A stretch of DNA of 64,000 bases from Komagataeibacter sp. FNDCF1 (GCF_021295335.1 NZ_JAIWOT010000001.1:1305001-1369000), one strand, 5' to 3'. Shown: positions 18,733 through 28,839, numbered from the stretch's first letter. The notes: a model not told the origin generated them from the letters alone. Made by a program: numbers and translations.

Positions 18733-18787
18733 TTAAGACTTCTCCAGACAGAAAAAAGGGAAAGAAAACGGAAACGGCGTTACGGGA

Positions 18788-20182
18788 TCAGCCGAAAGGC
18801 GGACGCCCGCCGCCACCGGGGGGGCGTCCGCCATTGGGCATGAGGGCGGACAGGCCCTGACGCATCAGCCCCTTCACCCCCAGTTTGCTGAACCGCTTCA
18901 TCATGGAGGCCATCGCGTCATACTGCTTGAGCAGACGGTTGATCTCCTGCACGGTCGTGCCGGACCCGGCGGCAATGCGCTTCTTGCGCGATGCCTTGAT
19001 GATGGAGGGCGTGCGCCGCTCCTTGCGGGTCATGGATGAAATGATGGCCTGATGACGCTTGAGGACGGATGTATCAAGTTCCTTGTCCCCCAGCGCATCC
19101 TTCAGCTTGCCCATGCCGGGCAGCATGCCGAGGATACCGGAAATGGAACCCATCTTGTTGATCTGGCGGATCTGGGCCGCGTAGTCATCCAGATCGAACT
19201 TGCCCTGCATCATCTTGAGGGCAAGCTTCTCGCTTTCCTCATGATCCAGGGTATCGGCAGCCTTTTCCACCAGTCCGGCAATATCGCCCAGGCCAAGGAT
19301 ACGGCCCGCGACACGCTCGGGATGGAATTCCTCCAGCGCGTCCAGCTTCTCGCCCGAGCCGGTCAGCTTGATCGGCGCGCCGGTAATGGCACGCATGGAC
19401 AGGGCGGCACCGCCACGGGCATCACCATCCATACGGGTCATGACAACGCCGGTCACGCCCACGGCCTCGTTGAATGCCTTGGCGGTGTTGACCGCGTCCT
19501 GCCCGGTCATGGCGTCGACCACCAGCAGGGTCTCGGCGGGATCGGTCTCGGCGCGGATGGCGCGGACCTCATCCATCAGGGCTTCATCGATCGACAGGCG
19601 GCCGGCGGTGTCGAGGATGACGATGTCATACCCCTCGCGCCGGCCCGTATCCATTGCCCGCTGCGCGATCTGTACCGGGGTCTGCCCCGCGATGATGGGC
19701 AGCGACGCCACACCCGCGCGTTCAGCCAGCTGCGCCAACTGCAGCTGGGCCGCGGGGCGCTGGGTATCAAGGCTGGCCAGCAGTACCTTCTTGCGCTCAC
19801 GCTGCGCCAGACGGCGCGCGATCTTGCCCGATGTCGTGGTCTTGCCCGAACCCTGCAGGCCGACCATCAGGATCGGCACCGGCGGGGCCGCGTTCAGGTT
19901 CAGCGGAACGGCGCCCGCGCCACCCAGCGCGTCGATCAGCGCGTCATTGACGATCTTGGCGACGGCCTGACCGGGGGAAATGCTGTCCAGCACCTCATGC
20001 CCCACGGCGCGTTCACGAACCTTGTTGACGAAATCCTTGACGACAGGCAGCGCGACGTCGGCGTCCAGCATGGCCAGACGCACCTCGCGCATGGCTTCCG
20101 TAACATCGGCTTCCGACAGGGCCCCGCGCTTGGCGAGGCCATCGAACACACCGGAAAGCTTGCCTGACAGGGTCTCGAACAA
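18788..20182 (-). CDS. ffh: Signal recognition particle protein Ffh
   Basis: A 464-residue SRP GTPase that targets inner-membrane proteins with 4.5S RNA and FtsY. The N domain is followed by the G domain with GLQGSGKTT, DTQRPAA and DTAGRL. The Met-rich M domain lies at the C-terminus and ends in a Gly/Pro-rich tail. Alignment to the family N-terminus (LFETLSGKLSGVF) sets the start at a TTG codon (20180-20182), with GGGGA six bases upstream. The ATG at 20281 would add 33 atypical residues. Confidence 0.94.
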   Translation of the reverse strand: MFETLSGKLSGVFDGLAKRGALSEADVTEAMREVRLAMLDADVALPVVKDFVNKVRERAVGHEVLDSISPGQAVAKIVNDALIDALGGAGAVPLNLNAAPPVPILMVGLQGSGKTTTSGKIARRLAQRERKKVLLASLDTQRPAAQLQLAQLAERAGVASLPIIAGQTPVQIAQRAMDTGRREGYDIVILDTAGRLSIDEALMDEVRAIRAETDPAETLLVVDAMTGQDAVNTAKAFNEAVGVTGVVMTRMDGDARGGAALSMRAITGAPIKLTGSGEKLDALEEFHPERVAGRILGLGDIAGLVEKAADTLDHEESEKLALKMMQGKFDLDDYAAQIRQINKMGSISGILGMLPGMGKLKDALGDKELDTSVLKRHQAIISSMTRKERRTPSIIKASRKKRIAAGSGTTVQEINRLLKQYDAMASMMKRFSKLGVKGLMRQGLSALMPNGGRPPGGGGRPPFG

Positions 20183-20300
20183 AGTATTTCCCCAAAAGAG
20201 GACGCGCCACTGCGCGAACCCTCGCGAAGTGACGTGCCTGATTGTGCGGCGGATGTATCGCGCCCTGTCCCGCCCTGTCAAGCATTACGCGCGCTGGCAT

Positions 20301-20338
20301 AAAAAAACGGCTGCCGGACAGTCCGGCAGCCGTTTTTC
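20301..20338. terminator. Strong bidirectional terminator
   Basis: AAAAACGGCTGCCGGAC and TCCGGCAGCCGTTTTT form a long, nearly perfect stem with a two-to-four base loop, flanked by A- and T-runs. It ends the Spy/CpxP-like gene transcript upstream of ffh. Confidence 0.92.
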
Positions 20339-20372
20339 AGGTCCTGCCCCGCACGTGGCGGGGACGGGTTCC

Positions 20373-20882
20373 TTATTTCTTGCCATCTTCCGGCGGCGGC
20401 GGCGCGGTCAGCGCGCGCAGCTGCTCGTGCAGGCTTGCGACCTTGTCCTGCGTGGCGCGGATCTGGTTCAGCTGATCGGTGGTCAGGATATCGTGGATGC
20501 GGATGGCCGTCTGCAGGCGGGCCGCCTCATGCAGCTGGTGCATCTGGGCGATCTGCTGCTGCAGGCCAACGATCTGGGATTCATCAACCTTGCCCGGCGT
20601 GGCCAGCAGGTCCTGGATCTGCCTGTGAAGCTGGTGCTCCTTCTCCATGTCGGCATGGAAGTCCGGATGGCTGTCCTGCAGGATGGCCTTCAGCTTCTTG
20701 TGCTGGGCGGACGTCAGCTGGACATTCCCCAAGAAGGGCATGCCGCCAAACCCGCCGGGGCCACCCATGCCACCATTGCAGCCGGGGGGCGGCGGCGGGG
20801 CATGATGGGCGGCCAGGGCCTGACCGGACAGGCTTGCAAGACTACCGGCCACGGCGGCGGCCATAATCATTTTCTTCATCAT
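20373..20882 (-). CDS. Spy/CpxP-like periplasmic protein
   Basis: A 169-residue exported protein. A signal peptide (about residues 1-23, ending SGQALAAHH) precedes a low-complexity Pro/Gly/Met segment. A helical domain with the LTSAQHKKLKAIL (LTxxQ-type) motif follows, and a second LTTDQLNQI lies near residue 140. Proteins of this class are periplasmic chaperones or metal/stress-response factors (Spy, CpxP, CnrX-like). AGGAG lies 15 bases before ATG 20882 but five before an in-frame TTG (20891), which could be the true start. No dedicated regulator is adjacent. Confidence 0.78.
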   Translation of the reverse strand: MMKKMIMAAAVAGSLASLSGQALAAHHAPPPPPGCNGGMGGPGGFGGMPFLGNVQLTSAQHKKLKAILQDSHPDFHADMEKEHQLHRQIQDLLATPGKVDESQIVGLQQQIAQMHQLHEAARLQTAIRIHDILTTDQLNQIRATQDKVASLHEQLRALTAPPPPEDGKK

Positions 20883-21032
20883 GGGAACCAAGTCTACTCC
20901 TGTTATAACTCGTTCTCTACCCTGCATGCCTCAGGATGGTCATGCAAGGCCTGCAAACGCAACGCTACAACAGACCGACCGTTCCAATGCAGGCAAACTT
21001 GCTACAAAATGTAAGGAGCGCGGCCCGATGCC

Positions 21033-21818
21033 TCAGCCAAAGCGGCCGGTTATGTAGTCCTGCGTGCGTTTTTCACGCGGGGTGGTGAACATGCGGTCGG
21101 CACTGTCCACCTCCACCACCTCGCCCATATAGAAAAAGGCGACCTGATCGGCGCAGCGCGCGGCCTGCTGCAGGTTATGGGTGACGATGGCGATGGTGAA
21201 ATCGGCTTTCAGCTCGTCCAGCAGTTCCTCGATCCGCGCGGTGGAGACCGGGTCCAGCGCACTGGTCGGTTCATCCAGCAGCACCACTTCCGGCCGGGTC
21301 GCTATGGTGCGCGCGATGCACAGCCGCTGCTGCTGGCCACCGGACAGGGCCGCCGCCGAATCGCGCAGCCTGTCCCGCACCTCGGACCACAGGGCGACGC
21401 GCCGGAGCACGTCCTCCACCCGCGCGTCCATCGCCGCACGGTCAAGCCGCTCGTGCAGGCGCACGCCAAAGGCTATGTTGTCATAGATCGACATCGGGAA
21501 TGGCGTGGGCTTCTGGAACACCATACCCACACGCGCGCGCAGGACGTTCAGGTTCACTTTCGGGCCAAGGATGTTGCAACCGTCGAAAATGACCTCTCCC
21601 GTCGCTCGCTGGCCGGGATAAAGGTCATACATCCGGTTGAGCACACGCAGCAGCGTGGACTTGCCACACCCCGAAGGCCCGATCATGCCCGTGACCTGCC
21701 CCTGCGGAAAATCGATCGAGATGTTCCGGAGCGCATGGTTCGTGCCATAGTAGAAGTTCAGGTCACGGACCGATATGGCCGTGGGAACCGGGCTTTTTTC
21801 CGCTGCCATCATGTTCAT
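21033..21818 (-). CDS. pstB: Phosphate ABC transporter ATP-binding protein
   Basis: A 261-residue ABC ATPase of the high-affinity phosphate transporter. It has Walker [12 protein letters not shown], the PstB-typical [18 protein letters not shown], signature [13 protein letters not shown] and Walker [17 protein letters not shown] 21818 overlaps the pstA stop (ATGA); ATG 21812 has a better-spaced AGGAA and is an alternative. No phoU follows, unlike the usual pstSCAB-phoU order. Confidence 0.95.
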   Translation of the reverse strand: MNMMAAEKSPVPTAISVRDLNFYYGTNHALRNISIDFPQGQVTGMIGPSGCGKSTLLRVLNRMYDLYPGQRATGEVIFDGCNILGPKVNLNVLRARVGMVFQKPTPFPMSIYDNIAFGVRLHERLDRAAMDARVEDVLRRVALWSEVRDRLRDSAAALSGGQQQRLCIARTIATRPEVVLLDEPTSALDPVSTARIEELLDELKADFTIAIVTHNLQQAARCADQVAFFYMGEVVEVDSADRMFTTPREKRTQDYITGRFG

Positions 21819-22714
21819 TTCCTGTTCCGTCCCAGCCCCAGCCTTACGGTTATGTTTATCATCAGGATACCTGCCGTGATCAGCAGCGCGCCGGTCCACG
21901 CCAGCGCGGTCCAGTCGTCATACGCTGCCCCTGCGTACTGGTAGATGGTGACCGGCAGGCTGGCCATGGGCGCCGCGGGCGAGACCGACCAGTTCATGTT
22001 GCCAAGCGATGTGAACAGCAGCGGCGCCGTTTCGCCCGACACACGGGCAAGGGCGAGCAGGATGCCCGTTGTCACCCCGTCACGCGCAGCGCGCAGGCAC
22101 ACCAGCAGGATCACCCGCCACCGGGGCGCACCCAGTGCGATGGCCGCCTCCCGCATGGAAAGCGGCACGAGGCGCAGCATGTCCTCGGTCGTGCGCACCA
22201 CCACGGGCACCACCAGCATGGACAGCGCCAGCGCCCCTGCCATGCCGGAGAAATGCCCCGTCGGCACCACCACGACCATGTAGATGAACAGCCCGACCAG
22301 AATGGACGGGGCCGAAAGCAGCAGGTCGGACACGAAGCGGACCAGATTGGTCAGCCGCCCGTCCGTTGCCGTGAATTCCGCAAGGTAGATACCCGCCAGC
22401 AGCCCGATGGGCGCACCGATCAGCACGGCAAGCCCGGTCTGGATCAGGCTGCCGACAATGGCGTTGGCAAGCCCGCCCCCCTGCCCCGGCGGGGCGGTGA
22501 CATGCACCAGCGTAGCCCAGCGCAGCCCCCCGATTCCGTTGCGCACCAGCACGAACAGGATGGAAAACAGCATGAGCAGCACCAGCACCGTCGCAAGCCA
22601 GCACAGCACCGTTGCAATCCGGTCCACCATGCGCCTGCGCATGTCCGACAGGGTATTGCCCTGCCAGCGCGCCGCGGCGGCGGGATCCATCATGCCCTGC
22701 TCCTGACCCGCCAT
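21815..22714 (-). CDS. pstA: Phosphate ABC transporter permease PstA
   Basis: A 299-residue inner-membrane permease with about six transmembrane helices. The coupling loop ([18 protein letters not shown]) and the [13 protein letters not shown] motif of PstA are present. It starts two bases after the pstC stop. It forms the membrane channel with PstC. Confidence 0.94.
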   Translation of the reverse strand: MAGQEQGMMDPAAAARWQGNTLSDMRRRMVDRIATVLCWLATVLVLLMLFSILFVLVRNGIGGLRWATLVHVTAPPGQGGGLANAIVGSLIQTGLAVLIGAPIGLLAGIYLAEFTATDGRLTNLVRFVSDLLLSAPSILVGLFIYMVVVVPTGHFSGMAGALALSMLVVPVVVRTTEDMLRLVPLSMREAAIALGAPRWRVILLVCLRAARDGVTTGILLALARVSGETAPLLFTSLGNMNWSVSPAAPMASLPVTIYQYAGAAYDDWTALAWTGALLITAGILMINITVRLGLGRNRK

Positions 22715-22716
22715 GC

Positions 22717-23676
22717 TCAGGCCGCCCTGCCGGTGCGCAGCAGCAGCCGCGAGCAGACCAGCGTACCAAGGGAGATGAGCATGAGCAGGAAGCCCGCCGC
22801 CATGAGCGAGGAGAATTTCAGGCTGCCCATCGCACTTTCAGGGAATTCCAGTGCGATGAGGGAGGCAATGGTGTTCCCCGGCGAGAACAGCGACCAGCCG
22901 ATATGGTTGGCGTTGCCTATGACGAAGGTAATGGCCATCGTCTCCCCCAGCGCACGGCCCAGCCCCAGCATGATCCCGCCCACCACGGACGTACGCGACC
23001 ACGGCAGGATGATGCGGCGCACGACCTCCCACCGGGTCATGCCCAGCCCGTAGGCGCTCTCCTTCAGCACGGCGGGAATGGACAGGAAGACATCACGCAT
23101 CACGGCGGAAATGAACGGCGTGACCATGACAGCCAGGATCATGCCGCCGGTCAGGAACCCGGTGCCATAGGGCGCGCCGCGGAACATGATGCCGATACCG
23201 GGCACGCGGCCCAGCGTATGGCTGGCCAGCGGTTCCACATGATGGGCCATGAAGGGTACCAGCACCGCAAACCCCCACATGCCGAAAATGATGGACGGCA
23301 CCGCCGCCAGCAGCTGGATCAGCGTGCCGATGACGCCTGCGATGCGGGCGGATGCGATTTCGGTCAGCCATACCGCAATGCCGAAGGCCAGCGGCACGGC
23401 CAGTGCTATGGCCAGAAGCGCGGTCACCAGCGTGCCGAACACGGGGGCAGCGGCACCAAAATGCTGTGTGACCGGATTCCACGCCGTGCCCAGCACGAAG
23501 CCGGGACCAAATGCCGCGAACGCGCCCCGCGCGCCCCACGCCATGACCACGACCATGCCACCCAGCCCCAGCAGAATCAGGACGGCGGCGCAACGGACAA
23601 TGGTGGTGAATATGGTATCGCCATTGCCCCTTGCCCCCCCTGTCAGGGTCGAAGGGGATGTTGCAGACCGATCCAT
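22717..23676 (-). CDS. pstC: Phosphate ABC transporter permease PstC
   Basis: A 319-residue inner-membrane permease with about six helices. The typical segment ESAYGLGMTRWEVVRRIILP and the GRALGETMAITFVIGN stretch identify PstC. The start at 23676 (MDRSATSP) has GGAGG ten bases upstream; a longer frame to 23781 lacks one. No pstS is adjacent, so the phosphate-binding protein must be elsewhere. Confidence 0.94.
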   Translation of the reverse strand: MDRSATSPSTLTGGARGNGDTIFTTIVRCAAVLILLGLGGMVVVMAWGARGAFAAFGPGFVLGTAWNPVTQHFGAAAPVFGTLVTALLAIALAVPLAFGIAVWLTEIASARIAGVIGTLIQLLAAVPSIIFGMWGFAVLVPFMAHHVEPLASHTLGRVPGIGIMFRGAPYGTGFLTGGMILAVMVTPFISAVMRDVFLSIPAVLKESAYGLGMTRWEVVRRIILPWSRTSVVGGIMLGLGRALGETMAITFVIGNANHIGWSLFSPGNTIASLIALEFPESAMGSLKFSSLMAAGFLLMLISLGTLVCSRLLLRTGRAA

Positions 23677-23855
23677 ACAGAAGACCTCCGCGCCGCCACA
23701 CGCATCACAGTTCTCGAAATTAGCGCCCGCGGGCACACCGGAATGCCGGGACCAATACTGGAGGTCACGCGGTTTCTGCAACCATCATGATCGCACATGG
23801 CGCAACTTTGCACCACATCACTGTATTTTTTTGCAATTTCGGGATGGCCCGGACC

Positions 23856-24758
23856 TTATTTCGTGGCAACCAGCAACAGGTCACGCAACACGCCCCGCCC
23901 CGCATCCACCGACAGGTTCCGCAGCACGAGCGCGTTGGGCTGCATGCCCCCGCGCGCCGCCACCGTCATGCCGCGCGTATGGGCACCCCGGCATTCCACA
24001 TTCACATGCGCCAGATGCCCCTGGAAAATACCGGGGCTGAGCAGGGCCAGAAGCGGCGCCACGGCGGCAAGGCCGATATCCACCCCGCTGCCGCGCGCGC
24101 CACCATTGCGCGCTGCGACAAGTTCAGCATGCACCCTGCCCGCGACGGAGGCAGGACGACTCCCCATGCGCGCAAGCTGTTCCATCCACACCGCATCCGC
24201 CTTCAGCCGGCCGGTGCATTCCAGCGGCAGCATGGTGACGGGCACGCCGGCGGCCAGGACCGTGGCCGCCGCCTCCGGGTCGGCCGCGACGTTGCGTTCG
24301 GCGACCGATGTCGCATCCCCGGCCGTATGGAAGGCGCCCCCGCTGAATATGATCCCGTGCAGATGCGCGCCCACATCCGGCGCCTGCACCAGCGCCAGCG
24401 CCAGCGTGGTCAGCGGGCCGGAGCAGCACATGACGGCGCTGCCCGGCGGGCAGGCCCAGATGGCCTGGACCAGATGCGCCGCCCCCAGCCCGTCATTGCC
24501 CGGCGGCAGGTCATGCCCCACACCATCCGCCTGCACCATCGCGCCAGGGCAGCCTGCCTGCACGGCCACATCCCCCAGCCCGTAGTGCCGCAGCAGGTCA
24601 CGTGCATGGCCCATGGCCACGCCCACCTCCGTTGCCCTGCCGCTGAACAGCACCAGCACCGGACGGACGTGATCGGGCACCTGCAGCGCCGCCAGCAGCG
24701 CCACCATTCCCTGCGCATCGGGGGTCAGATCGAGAATGATGGGGCGTGTCATGGGCAT
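23856..24758 (-). CDS. Nucleoside hydrolase-like protein with degraded metal site
   Basis: A 300-residue protein with the inosine/uridine nucleoside hydrolase fold: GPLTTLALAL, the IIFSGGAFHTAGDAT loop, and RNVAADPEAAATVLAAGVPVTMLPLECT are recognisable. The N-terminal calcium motif DxDPGxDD is altered: D10 is kept, but T12, D14, Q16 and G17 occupy the other positions. Normal hydrolysis is therefore doubtful. It follows two ABC transporter genes by 54 bp and looks co-transcribed, suggesting a binding or altered hydrolytic role for the imported base. The function is unknown. Confidence 0.75.
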   Translation of the reverse strand: MPMTRPIILDLTPDAQGMVALLAALQVPDHVRPVLVLFSGRATEVGVAMGHARDLLRHYGLGDVAVQAGCPGAMVQADGVGHDLPPGNDGLGAAHLVQAIWACPPGSAVMCCSGPLTTLALALVQAPDVGAHLHGIIFSGGAFHTAGDATSVAERNVAADPEAAATVLAAGVPVTMLPLECTGRLKADAVWMEQLARMGSRPASVAGRVHAELVAARNGGARGSGVDIGLAAVAPLLALLSPGIFQGHLAHVNVECRGAHTRGMTVAARGGMQPNALVLRNLSVDAGRGVLRDLLLVATK

Positions 24759-24812
24759 CCTGTCCTTGGCTTCGGGTTGGGCGCGTCAGTGGTGGTGGCG
24801 TGTTACAACAGT

Positions 24813-25595
24813 TCAGTCAACATCCGCGTGCACGGGCTGCCAGTACAGGGCACGCGCCAGCGCCCGGTCTACCCCCCACCAGAGCACCACGGTCATGACC
24901 GCCAGCACGGCCAGCGCCGCGAACATGAGATCGGTCTGGAAACGTGTGTTGGCCGTCTGCATGAGAAAGCCCAGCCCGGAGGATGCGCCAACCCATTCCC
25001 CCACCACCGCGCCGATGGGGGCGATGGCGGTAGCCATGCGCACGCCGGAGGCAAAGGAAGGCATGGCGGCGGGCAGCCTGACATGGACCAGCACCCGCCA
25101 GCGCGAAGCCCCCATGGTGCGGGCAAGGTCCATCCAGCCCGGCTCCGTCTGGCGCAGTCCATCGCCCAGCGCCGAGGTGACGGGAAAGAAGATGACCAGC
25201 ACCGCCATGACCACCTTCGAACTCATGCCGAATCCGAACCACAGCACCAGCAGCGGCGCCAGGGCAAAGACCGGTACCGCCTGGCTGAGCAGGACCATGG
25301 GCATGACCCACCGCCGCAGCGGCGCCCACAGCGCCATGCCAATGGCAAGCGCGCTACCCGCGCCAATGCCAAGGACCAGGCCGAGCAGCGTTTCCTCCAG
25401 CGTGGTCAGCCCCGCGGGGGCAAGCTGCGCACGCTGGGTCCATAACGCGCGCGCCACGGCGGCGGGGGATGGCAGCATGTACGGCGGAATCCCCCCCCAG
25501 CGCGCAAGCCCGGCCCACAGTGCCACAAGTCCCGCCAGCGTCAGGACCGGGCGCAGGACCGCCATTGCGCGGGCGTAGGGCGTGGGGCCGGTCAC
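24813..25595 (-). CDS. ABC transporter permease (ThiX/SsuC-like)
   Basis: A 260-residue inner-membrane permease of the nitrate/sulfonate/pyrimidine importer class with about six helices. The coupling loop is ARTMGASRWRVLVHVRLPA. The C-terminal NTRFQTDLMFAALAVLAVM, then ARALYWQPV near the end, recalls predicted hydroxymethylpyrimidine (thiamine precursor) permeases. The GTG start overlaps the ATPase stop. No substrate-binding protein is encoded alongside, so the substrate is inferred only. Confidence 0.82.
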   Translation of the reverse strand: MTGPTPYARAMAVLRPVLTLAGLVALWAGLARWGGIPPYMLPSPAAVARALWTQRAQLAPAGLTTLEETLLGLVLGIGAGSALAIGMALWAPLRRWVMPMVLLSQAVPVFALAPLLVLWFGFGMSSKVVMAVLVIFFPVTSALGDGLRQTEPGWMDLARTMGASRWRVLVHVRLPAAMPSFASGVRMATAIAPIGAVVGEWVGASSGLGFLMQTANTRFQTDLMFAALAVLAVMTVVLWWGVDRALARALYWQPVHADVD

Positions 25596-26320
25596 TGCCG
25601 CAGCATCCGGCGCAGCAGTCCGGCCTGCGCGGCCAGCACGGCGGGATCATCCACCGGGCGGGGCACCGCGCCGGGGGGGGCCGCAATGGTACTGATCGTG
25701 GCAGGATAACCCGCCATGAGCAGCATGGTATCGGCCAGCCTGCAGGCCTCCAGCGGGTCATGGGTGATCAGCACGACGGTGCGCCCCGCCAGCATGCGCC
25801 CGGCCAGATCCTGCATGCGCGCGCGTGTGATGCTGTCCAGCGCGGAAAAGGGCTCATCCATCAGGATGACGGGACGGCCTTCATACAGCACGCGTGCCAG
25901 TGCCACGCGCTGGCGCATGCCACCCGACAGGGTTGCGGGACGGGCATCCGCCTGCGCCGCAAGCCCCACGCAGCCCAGCAGGTGGCGTGCGCGCGCGGGC
26001 TCCGGCCTGTCACCACGCAGGCGCGCACCCAGCATGACGTTGTGAAGTGCGCTTGCCCATGGCAGAAGCAGGTCCTGCTGGCCCATCCACGCAACCCGGC
26101 CGGCCAGGGGCTGCCCGTCATCGGCCACGATACGCCCGTGATCCGGGCGGGCCAGGCCGCCCAGCATGCGCAGCAGCGATGTCTTGCCCACCCCGCTTGC
26201 CCCCAGCAGGACGGTGATGCGCCCGCCCCCGATGCACAGATCCATGTCCCGCAACAGGGGGGCACCGTCAAAATCCAGCCCCACGCCCTCAAGCCGGATG
26301 GCGGGTGGCGCGCCGGTCAT
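25592..26320 (-). CDS. ABC transporter ATP-binding protein (ThiZ-like)
   Basis: A 242-residue ATPase. It has Walker [12 protein letters not shown], a Q-loop [15 protein letters not shown], signature [15 protein letters not shown] and Walker [13 protein letters not shown]. The DLLLPW Q-loop context is common in predicted thiamine-pyrimidine importers (ThiZ). It overlaps rnhA upstream and the permease downstream, so the three are translationally coupled. Confidence 0.84.
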   Translation of the reverse strand: MTGAPPAIRLEGVGLDFDGAPLLRDMDLCIGGGRITVLLGASGVGKTSLLRMLGGLARPDHGRIVADDGQPLAGRVAWMGQQDLLLPWASALHNVMLGARLRGDRPEPARARHLLGCVGLAAQADARPATLSGGMRQRVALARVLYEGRPVILMDEPFSALDSITRARMQDLAGRMLAGRTVVLITHDPLEACRLADTMLLMAGYPATISTIAAPPGAVPRPVDDPAVLAAQAGLLRRMLRQ

Positions 26321-26856
26321 TTCCTGGCGCGTCTGGGGTAGGCTATGCCCAGCGCATCGCGCGCGGCGGTGGCCAGCTGGTCCACGCGCTCGTTATTCAC
26401 GTCGCCCGAATGGCCGCGCACCCATTTCCATTCGATTTCGTGCCGCGCACTGATTTCCAGCAGCCTGCGCCACAGGTCCATGTTGGCCACCGGGTCGCCC
26501 GATGCATTGCGCCACTTGCGCCGCACCCAGCCCGTGCTCCAGCGCGTGATGCCGTTGCGCACGTATTCGCTGTCGGTATGCAGCACCACGCGGCACGGGC
26601 GTCTGAGTGCTTCCAGCGCCTCGGCCGCCGCCGTCAGTTCCATGCGGTTGTTGGTTGTCTCCGCCTCACCACCCGACAGTTCACGTTCCTGCCCGCGGTA
26701 GCACAGCAGGGCGCCCCAGCCACCGGGGCCGGGATTGGGCTTGCAGCCACCATCGGTCCAGATCTCGACCACGCCCGCACTGTCGGGCACGCTGGCCGCC
26801 GCACCGCTTTCTTCCGGTCCCGTATCCCCCACAACCATGACCCCTTCGTTGCTCAT
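26317..26856 (-). CDS. rnhA: Ribonuclease HI
   Basis: A 179-residue enzyme that degrades RNA in RNA-DNA hybrids. The four catalytic carboxylates are in [14 protein letters not shown] (Asp), NNRMELTAA (Glu), LHTDSEYV (Asp) and NNERVDQLA (Asp). The first 30 residues are a non-conserved acidic extension. Both ends overlap neighbouring genes by four bases. Confidence 0.95.
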   Translation of the reverse strand: MSNEGVMVVGDTGPEESGAAASVPDSAGVVEIWTDGGCKPNPGPGGWGALLCYRGQERELSGGEAETTNNRMELTAAAEALEALRRPCRVVLHTDSEYVRNGITRWSTGWVRRKWRNASGDPVANMDLWRRLLEISARHEIEWKWVRGHSGDVNNERVDQLATAARDALGIAYPRRARK

Positions 26857-27824
26857 GGCAGGAAAGGTCCGCCCATGCGACTGGCACAGAACGCCATGCG
26901 CGCCGCGTAGTCCAGCGGGTCCTTGCGCGTGACCAGCGCATCGGCGGGGGTGTTGATCCAGTCATACAGCCTTGTGAGCGTGAACCGGATGGCGGCACCC
27001 GTGGCAAGGGTCGCAAGGGCCGCGTCCTCCGCATCCTCCAGCGGGCGTACGCGGCGATAAGCCTCCAGCATGGCGCCCGCACGCGCGGGCATGAACTGCC
27101 GCTGCGCGTCAAAGCACCATGCATTGATGGTAATGGCCAGATCGTAGGCGTACCAGTCCGTACAGGCGAAATAGAAGTCGATGATGCCCGACAGCCTGCC
27201 ATCGCGGAAAAAGACGTTATCAGGAAAAAGATCGGCATGGATTTGCCCGCGCGGCAGGGTCGGGTTGTTGCCCACCCCCGGCCATGCGGGCAGCACGCGG
27301 GCCAGCACCGCCCCGATTTCGTGCACAAGGCCGGGACGGACCGCATCACCGCGCGCGCGACAGGCGTCAAGCAACCCGGTCCATGACTGCGGCCCCATGG
27401 AATTGGGGCGCTCGGCCACGTATCCTTCGCCCAGCAGGTGCAGCCGCGCCATGGCCGCGCCGACCTGCGCACACATGTCCGTATCGATCCGGGGCGACCA
27501 CCCGCCGGGCAGGAAGGTGGTGATGGCGGCGGGCCTGCCGGCCAGCGTGCGCAGCGTGCGGCCCTGCCGGTCCGCCACCGGCAGCGGGCATGACAGCCCG
27601 CGCCCCGCCAGATACTGCATGAGCCCCAGGAACCATGGCAGTTCGTCAGGATCCACCCGGCGCTCGTACAGCGTCAGGATGAAGGTGGCCTGTGTGGTCT
27701 TCAGCAGGAAATTGCTGTTCTCCACACCTTCCGCAATGCCGTGGCAGGACAGGAGCCTGCCGATGTCATAGCCTTCGAGAAACGCCTCCAGCGCATCTTC
27801 CGGCACTTCGGTATAGACTGCCAT
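26853..27824 (-). CDS. thrB: Homoserine kinase (ThrB, choline-kinase fold)
   Basis: A 323-residue kinase of the aminoglycoside-phosphotransferase-like superfamily that phosphorylates homoserine in threonine synthesis. The N-terminus ([22 protein letters not shown]), the Brenner motif [13 protein letters not shown] and the metal site GIIDFYFA are clear. It begins 13 bp after ispH and overlaps rnhA. This thrB-rnhA order is seen in other alphaproteobacteria. Confidence 0.94.
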   Translation of the reverse strand: MAVYTEVPEDALEAFLEGYDIGRLLSCHGIAEGVENSNFLLKTTQATFILTLYERRVDPDELPWFLGLMQYLAGRGLSCPLPVADRQGRTLRTLAGRPAAITTFLPGGWSPRIDTDMCAQVGAAMARLHLLGEGYVAERPNSMGPQSWTGLLDACRARGDAVRPGLVHEIGAVLARVLPAWPGVGNNPTLPRGQIHADLFPDNVFFRDGRLSGIIDFYFACTDWYAYDLAITINAWCFDAQRQFMPARAGAMLEAYRRVRPLEDAEDAALATLATGAAIRFTLTRLYDWINTPADALVTRKDPLDYAARMAFCASRMGGPFLP

Positions 27825-27837
27825 GGAAAGTTACGGT

Positions 27838-28839
27838 TCAGCCCAGCGGCGCCGGCAGGCGGAAGGCCACGTTTTCTTCCTTCACGGTGATTTCCTCGAT
27901 CTCGAGCGTGAAGCGCTTGGCCAGGGCGGCCACCATTTCCTGCACCAGTGATTCGGGGGCGGACGCACCCGCGGTGATGCCCAGCGTGGAGACACCGTCC
28001 AGCGCCGACCAGTCCAGCGCGTTCAGGCGCGGCACCAGCAGGGCGCGTGGCGCGCCCGAACGCTCCGCCACTTCGCGCAGGCGCTGCGAGTTGGAGGAAT
28101 TGGGCGAGCCGATCACGATCACCAGGTCACAGCCGGGTGCTATGGCCTTGACCGCTTCCTGCCGGTTGGTGGTGGCGTAGCAGATGTCCTCGCGCCGCGG
28201 CCCCTCGATCAGGGGGAAGCGGTCGCGCAGGATGTCCACGATCTCCGCCGTGTCATCGACGGACAGGGTGGTCTGGGTGATGAAGGCCAGCCGTGTCGGG
28301 TCGGCGGGCTGGACGGTGCGGGCTTCCTCCGCATCGTTGATCAGGGTGACCGCACCGTTGGGCAACTGGCCCATCGTGCCTACGACCTCGGGGTGGCCCG
28401 CATGGCCGATCATCAGGATATGGCGGCTTTCGGGCCCGCCATCGGCGAAGTGGCGCTCGGCCTCGCGGTGCACTTTCGACACCAGCGGGCAGGTTGCGTC
28501 CAGATACAGCAGATTACGGCGCTCGGCCTCGGCCGGAACGGTCTTGGGCACGCCATGGGCGGAGAAGACGACCTGGCCATCGGCGGGCACTTCATCGAGT
28601 TCCTCGACAAAGATCGCGCCCTGCGCCTCCAGCGTTTCGACCACGGTGCGGTTATGGACGATTTCATGGCGGACATAGACCGGCGCGCCGTAGCGGCGGA
28701 TCGCTTCCTCCACGACACGGATGGCACGATCGACGCCTGCGCAGAATCCGCGCGGGCCTGCAAGCAGGACCCTGAGCACGCGGGGCGGCGCGTCGGTGGG
28801 GGCAGTGGTATCGGGCGTATGAATCATCTGGTCGGGCAT
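27838..28839 (-). CDS. ispH: 4-hydroxy-3-methylbut-2-enyl diphosphate reductase
   Basis: A 333-residue iron-sulfur enzyme, last step of the MEP isoprenoid pathway, giving IPP and DMAPP. These also feed the hopanoids modified by HpnR. The cluster Cys are in [16 protein letters not shown] and [10 protein letters not shown]. The start at 28839 (MPDQMIH) has GGGGA upstream; the frame to 28956 extends into the leader. It heads a six-gene minus-strand operon. Confidence 0.95.
   Translation of the reverse strand: MPDQMIHTPDTTAPTDAPPRVLRVLLAGPRGFCAGVDRAIRVVEEAIRRYGAPVYVRHEIVHNRTVVETLEAQGAIFVEELDEVPADGQVVFSAHGVPKTVPAEAERRNLLYLDATCPLVSKVHREAERHFADGGPESRHILMIGHAGHPEVVGTMGQLPNGAVTLINDAEEARTVQPADPTRLAFITQTTLSVDDTAEIVDILRDRFPLIEGPRREDICYATTNRQEAVKAIAPGCDLVIVIGSPNSSNSQRLREVAERSGAPRALLVPRLNALDWSALDGVSTLGITAGASAPESLVQEMVAALAKRFTLEIEEITVKEENVAFRLPAPLG

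Noticed and set aside
23677-23855. Possible Pho box upstream of pstC
   Set aside because: I looked for paired CTGTCAT-like repeats at 11-bp spacing and found none.
23787-25445. A 552-codon open frame on the plus strand
   Set aside because: Antisense to the hydrolase-like and permease genes; His/Gln/Arg-rich shadow.
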